Assembly: GCA_025618425.1 (NCBI GenBank)
Contig: CM046832.1
Span: 26,688,974-26,752,973, forward strand
Length of the DNA stretch: 64,000 nt
Origin: Heliocidaris tuberculata
Lineage: Eukaryota > Echinodermata > Echinoidea > Camarodonta > Echinometridae
Direction of reading: 5' to 3'
Positions 63,101 to 64,000 of the stretch are shown piece by piece. Numbering within the stretch: the stretch's first letter is position 1; every line of letters starts with the position of its first letter. The notes under the pieces are model-generated. The model had not been told where the DNA came from. It worked only from the letters and a program-made list of their open reading frames with translations, and did not search any database. Position numbers and translations under genes: made by a program.

Positions 63101-64000
63101 AAGAAGAGGAAAAGAAAAAACTGCAGGCAGCAAAGGAGGAAGCAGAAGAAAAGCAGAGGTTAGAAGAAGAACGGCTCAAAAGAGAAGAAAAGAGATTGGA
63201 AGATGAGCGAAAAAGGCATGAAGATGTCCGGAAACAGCTTGAAGATGAACTCTTTAAAAAGAGATCAGCTGGTGAAGCTGATGATGAGAATCGTCTAGCC
63301 GCAGCACATCATCTCGAGGATGAGAGGAAGAGGCTGGAGGATGAAAGACAACACATTGAGCAACAGAGGAAGGAGTTTGAGGAGCAACAAATCAAGGAAA
63401 AGACAAACATGTCAACATTGGAGAGATCGATGAAGGAAGAGAGAGCAAAGCTTGAACAGAGTTGGAGAGAGCTGGATGAGAGACGACTAGAGATGGAGGT
63501 CACTATGCAAGAGAAACACAATGAAAAGCTGAGTGCTACAAGTGACATCGAGGACCAGAGGAAGAGGGAGGCAGAACTGGCTCTTAAGGCCAAAGAGGAG
63601 CTAAAACAAGAGAAGCAACGGCTTCAGGAAGAGCGCGAGCAGCTGATGAATCGAACCAGGGAGATGGAGAGGAAACGAGATGAGCTGGAAGAGATGAAGA
63701 GGATGATGCGGCAGAGGCTGGAGGAGCAGAGAAAACAGCGAGAGCAGACTGCAGCCCTTGCCACGGAAACACCTGCCAAGGGATTCCATGAGACCGCAGG
63801 CGACCAGAGTGTCGACCAAGCCCTTAATCTCTACCAGCAGAACATTGAGAGGCGTCTGATGGATGAAGAGAGGTCTGACACCGTCTCATCTGTCAGTCAG
63901 TTTGATGGAATGATTGATGAGCTGACGCATGAGATGGAATCGATGAAGATGGAGAAGGATCAGATGGAGATGTCTGGTCCCGTTCTCTACAGTACCATGG
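47102..64000 (+). CDS. ANKRD26-like ankyrin/coiled-coil protein (17 exons seen, 3' partial)
   Basis: Exons: 47102-47325, 50620-50734, 51205-51378, 52966-53072, 53669-53806, 55022-55170, 56003-56033, 56251-56329, 57264-57635, 58022-58084, 59217-59247, 59726-59850, 60122-60173, 60531-60550, 60953-60989, 61357-61547, 62134->64000. All have AG/GT borders and matching phases. Order: basic start MKKFLKGSKSK, ankyrin repeats, low-complexity Ser/acidic linker, then a coiled coil of more than 600 residues. The start, KDLSKLHKAAWTGD, TPLHLACSKGH, SPLMKAVQ and ADPNLVDKNGNTALHLA closely recall the ANKRD26/POTE ankyrin family. In vertebrates ANKRD26 acts at centriolar distal appendages; a similar role here is inference. 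Confidence 0.87.
47994..48062. repeat. Perfect 30-bp inverted repeat with TGACGTCA in both arms
   Basis: Left arm 47994-48023 starts CTGACGTCATCGAATAG; loop ATCACCAGA; right arm 48033-48062 is the exact inverse. Each arm has the palindrome TGACGTCA, the consensus cAMP-response element. A partial third copy, TTTTTTCTCACTGACG in reverse sense, follows at 48060-48090. Confidence 0.9.
48341..48509. repeat. Imperfect foldback, arms about 75-80 bp
   Basis: CAAATATACAATG, GCTAAAACTATTC, GAACACCAAAT and GTACTATTCTCCC on the left recur inverted on the right around a loop TCGGGTCGATGGCCCTC. Lies in intron 1 of the ANKRD26-like gene. Confidence 0.82.
48510..50619. other. Intron 1 of the ANKRD26-like gene, remainder
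   Basis: GCGAAAGTTT/AAACTTTTGCG motifs near 48795-48960 form a small inverted or repeated cluster. A direct triplet TTGGGTGTCAAAA occurs at 49939-49980. No coding exon supported. Confidence 0.45.
50620..50734 (+). CDS. ANKRD26-like exon 2: ankyrin repeat
   Basis: Phase 2-0 exon of 115 nt. It completes Arg and encodes TPLHLACSKGHIDVLDVLIA, then SPLMK. TPLHLA and the helix pair are the ankyrin consensus. Confidence 0.88.
51205..51378 (+). CDS. ANKRD26-like exon 3: ankyrin repeats
   Basis: Phase 0-0 exon of 174 nt (58 codons): AVQGNFGVCVETLLLNKADP, NLVDKNGNTALHLAAIAGA and FLLENGAMINAANK. One full repeat plus parts of its neighbours. Confidence 0.9.
51472..52507. mobile_element. Element bounded by TGTCCCCGCC / GGCGGGGACA carrying a satellite array
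   Basis: TGTCCCCGCCAAACG at about 51472 and CCGGCGGGGACA ending about 52505 are inverted ends. Inside: a (GT)n run, (CCGT)n run and five 147-bp tandem units. Intron 3 of the ANKRD26-like gene. No protein is encoded. Confidence 0.6.
51605..52337. repeat. Five tandem units of 146-147 bp
   Basis: AAAATGCTACTT starts units at 51605, 51752, 51899, 52045 and 52191. Each holds TTTTATCTGATAGGGCTGGG, GGGGGCTTCCAAAC and ATGCAAATTTATGCAAATTT. Units differ by only a few bases, suggesting recent amplification. Confidence 0.95.
52966..53072 (+). CDS. ANKRD26-like exon 4: ankyrin repeat
   Basis: Phase 0-2 exon of 107 nt: DGSMPLHLAAANKHDEVIE, ILLNEDVDVNATDNEN and a split Arg codon. Confidence 0.88.
53669..53806 (+). 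CDS. ANKRD26-like exon 5: ankyrin repeat
   Basis: Phase 2-2 exon of 138 nt: TALMWACQTDQIGVVRVLLA, NKADIDIKDSKGWTANDHA and IMGGFHG. Its 3' two thirds and donor are duplicated directly downstream. Confidence 0.88.
53730..54025 (+). repeat. Tandem duplication covering the end of ankyrin exon 5 and its donor (about 150-bp period)
   Basis: GCAAACAAGGCTGATATTG at 53737 recurs as GCAAACAGGGCTGATATTG at about 53878; GGATTTCATGGGTAAGT occurs at both 53796 and 53947; the following TTAAGGTTTGGAGAGTGTC-type intron also recurs. Confidence 0.92.
53869..53957 (+). pseudogene. Truncated duplicate of ankyrin exon 5
   Basis: Preceded by a possible acceptor TCATTGCAG and followed by GGTAAGT. The exon 5-like frame reads ANRADIDIKDSEGWTANDHA and IMGGFHG, but from that acceptor the phase does not match: splicing after exon 4 or exon 5 would read it in another frame. 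It is therefore probably not a working exon. Confidence 0.7.
54115..54270. repeat. CT-rich low-complexity tract
   Basis: CCCTCTC/TCTCTC runs in an intron; source of spurious Arg/Glu frames on the minus strand. Confidence 0.93.
54306..54495. mobile_element. TA-flanked palindromic MITE, CAGTCAAACCTGC family (190 bp)
   Basis: TA-CAGTCAAACCTGCTTTAG at the left; TATAGACAGGTTTCACTG-TA at the right. GTCTATAAAGACCAC and GAGCGGTCTTTATAGAC pair inside. TA target sites fit Tc1/mariner-type elements (inference). Confidence 0.82.
54545..54732 (+). mobile_element. ACATGGTACAAATGACC repeat, copy 2
   Basis: Diverged direct copy of 2049-2250: ACATGGTACAAATGACCCTG, GGACGCGCTACTTGTTT, AGTACAAATGACCTTTAT and TTGTAATTACGAAATGGCT. 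Confidence 0.6.
55022..55170 (+). CDS. ANKRD26-like exon 6: end of ankyrin region and Gly-rich linker
   Basis: Phase 2-1 exon of 149 nt: CSHLIDEHISSRRPPSALRS, then a Gly/Thr-rich stretch (GGTGGMFGSTAGTDALGFTL). The frame would stay open to 55265 if intron were retained, but the donor GTATCT joins in phase to the next acidic exon. Confidence 0.82.
55432..55621. mobile_element. TA-flanked palindromic MITE, second intronic copy (190 bp)
   Basis: Same length, ends and orientation as 54306-54495; TA at 55430-55431 and 55622-55623. The two copies differ at scattered positions. Confidence 0.82.
56003..56033 (+). CDS. ANKRD26-like exon 7: acidic mini-exon
   Basis: Phase 1-2 exon of 31 nt encoding DDDDEDMSEGK across its borders; acceptor TTTTTTTCAG, donor GTGAGT. 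Confidence 0.7.
56251..56329 (+). CDS. ANKRD26-like exon 8
   Basis: Phase 2-0 exon of 79 nt: SGADSWAASASEVDDPPVKP then KMKSNK. Contains the first Trp-acidic motif (ADSW). Confidence 0.8.
57052..57084 (+). CDS. Possible 33-nt microexon (alternative)
   Basis: TTCTTAG before and GTAAGTA after; phase 0-0, encoding EIVENAVIIMN. It could be inserted between exons 8 and 9 without changing the frame. Short and unsupported by homology, so tentative. Confidence 0.35.
57264..57635 (+). CDS. ANKRD26-like exon 9: Ser/Arg-rich disordered linker
   Basis: Phase 0-0 exon of 372 nt (124 codons). Ser, Arg and basic residues dominate (SIHSNASVHSTASRSRIPRA); a KIPRMKSPEKKKG patch and DDDEMTPRGG follow. SxIP-like strings SRIPRA and SKIPRM resemble EB1-binding motifs; this is inference. 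GC-richer than its surroundings. Confidence 0.85.
58022..58084 (+). CDS. ANKRD26-like exon 10: acidic
   Basis: Phase 0-0 exon of 63 nt: TVSDFDDDDDLFPPSDNDKP. Acceptor TATTTACAG, donor GTAAGA. Confidence 0.82.
58313..59132. mobile_element. TA-flanked element with CAGGGGAAACTCGATATAACG ends (820 bp)
   Basis: TA-CAGGGGAAACTCGATATAA on the left; TGTTATGTTGAGTTTTCCCTG-TA on the right. Several internal CTCGTTATAGCCG motifs occur in both orientations near the ends. No transposase frame; non-autonomous, perhaps Tc1/mariner-like (TA target). Confidence 0.78.
59217..59247 (+). CDS. ANKRD26-like exon 11: mini-exon
   Basis: Phase 0-1 exon of 31 nt: LSLVGKNKPN. Acceptor TTTCTCCAG, donor GTGAGT. Phases match exons 10 and 12. 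Confidence 0.68.
59726..59850 (+). CDS. ANKRD26-like exon 12: acidic with Trp motif
   Basis: Phase 1-0 exon of 125 nt: SAMLNKLGMSDLDDDEEDED then DDSWLTDTKKEKQG. DDSW-x-T-D recalls the acidic Trp motif in the linker of vertebrate ANKRD26-type proteins. Confidence 0.85.
60122..60173 (+). CDS. ANKRD26-like exon 13
   Basis: Phase 0-1 exon of 52 nt: PTTPDIVVDEPQDDKDD. Acceptor ATATTGCAG, donor GTAAGT. Confidence 0.78.
60531..60550 (+). CDS. ANKRD26-like exon 14: 20-nt microexon
   Basis: Phase 1-0, encoding DSEWDSD (first Asp split). A long T-tract ending TTTTCAG precedes it and GTAAGT follows. It carries another Trp-acidic motif. Confidence 0.7.
60953..60989 (+). CDS. ANKRD26-like exon 15: mini-exon
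   Basis: Phase 0-1 exon of 37 nt: DDLLPSEGSNTK. Acceptor TTTAATAG, donor GTTAGT. Confidence 0.7.
61357..61547 (+). CDS. ANKRD26-like exon 16: Lys-rich then strongly acidic
   Basis: Phase 1-0 exon of 191 nt. A Lys/Thr/Pro-rich start (TGAKPTPEKRNST) turns into DNWDTEEEDEEEE and SEWEQSGK, with two Trp-acidic motifs. Confidence 0.85.
61548..62133. other. Intron before the coiled-coil exon
   Basis: Includes a TTAGG/TAGGGT-rich patch near 61735-61765. No other feature. Ends at ATGTTAAAG, an acceptor with a weak pyrimidine tract. Confidence 0.5.
62134..64000 (+). CDS. ANKRD26-like exon 17: giant coiled-coil exon (open at window end)
   Basis: 622 codons without a stop. Dominated by Glu, Arg, Lys, Gln and Leu in patterns such as EEERQRLEEERQRVEKERKK, with long stretches of alternating charge that could form a stable single helix or coiled coil. 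From about 63775 the charge density falls (TPAKGFHETAGDQ, ERSDTVSSVSQFDG), suggesting the coiled coil ends or pauses there. The antisense Ser/Leu-rich open frames in this stretch are shadows. Confidence 0.9.

Noticed and set aside
62067..63819. Several Ser/Leu-rich open frames on the minus strand
   Set aside because: Antisense shadows of the Glu/Arg/Lys-rich coiled-coil exon, whose codons lack stops on the reverse strand.

Overview
This is animal genomic DNA: AT-rich, with split genes, GT-AG introns and a dense load of transposons. The mix (HYR domains in an immune-type receptor, a Penelope-like retroelement with a GIY-YIG domain, a compact Ty3/gypsy element, and many short inverted-repeat elements with TTAA, TAA, TA or 8-bp target duplications) suggests a marine deuterostome, most likely an echinoderm such as a sea urchin. 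That assignment is inference; no species-specific gene was recognised.

Two host genes lie on the + strand. Gene 1 (273-39082, 5' end outside the window) has eleven exons whose phases agree at every junction. It encodes a type I membrane receptor: a Cys-containing, N-glycosylated ectodomain that by eye resembles the interleukin-17 receptor fold, three HYR domains each on its own phase 1-1 exon, one membrane helix, and a tail of about 145 residues with several tyrosines and no recognisable SEFIR, TIR, kinase or death domain. Gene 2 (47102 to beyond 64000) is an ANKRD26-like gene: a basic start, five ankyrin-repeat exons, a run of small acidic exons with repeated Trp-acidic motifs, and a giant coiled-coil exon open to the window edge.

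The introns of gene 1 are a transposon store. The exon E-F intron holds a possible 6.6-kb TTAA-flanked element lying between hAT-like ends, with an inverted pair of Penelope-like 3' ends, one of which carries a hammerhead-ribozyme-like motif. The HYR3-membrane exon intron holds a decayed, 5'-truncated non-LTR retrotransposon and a complete Ty3/gypsy element with two identical 134-bp LTRs, a 5-bp target duplication and an open Gag-Pol frame. Foldback elements fill much of the rest.

The least ordinary local structure is the 3' end of gene 1. The last ~60 coding bases recur five more times downstream at ~150-bp spacing, and a 579-bp foldback element is inserted exactly at the TTAA containing the stop codon; the downstream copies act as empty sites. 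Gene 2 also has an internal tandem duplication that created a 5'-truncated, out-of-phase copy of an ankyrin exon.

All coordinates were read by eye. Exon calls rest on splice sites plus frame continuity; family names rest on motif recognition, not searches.
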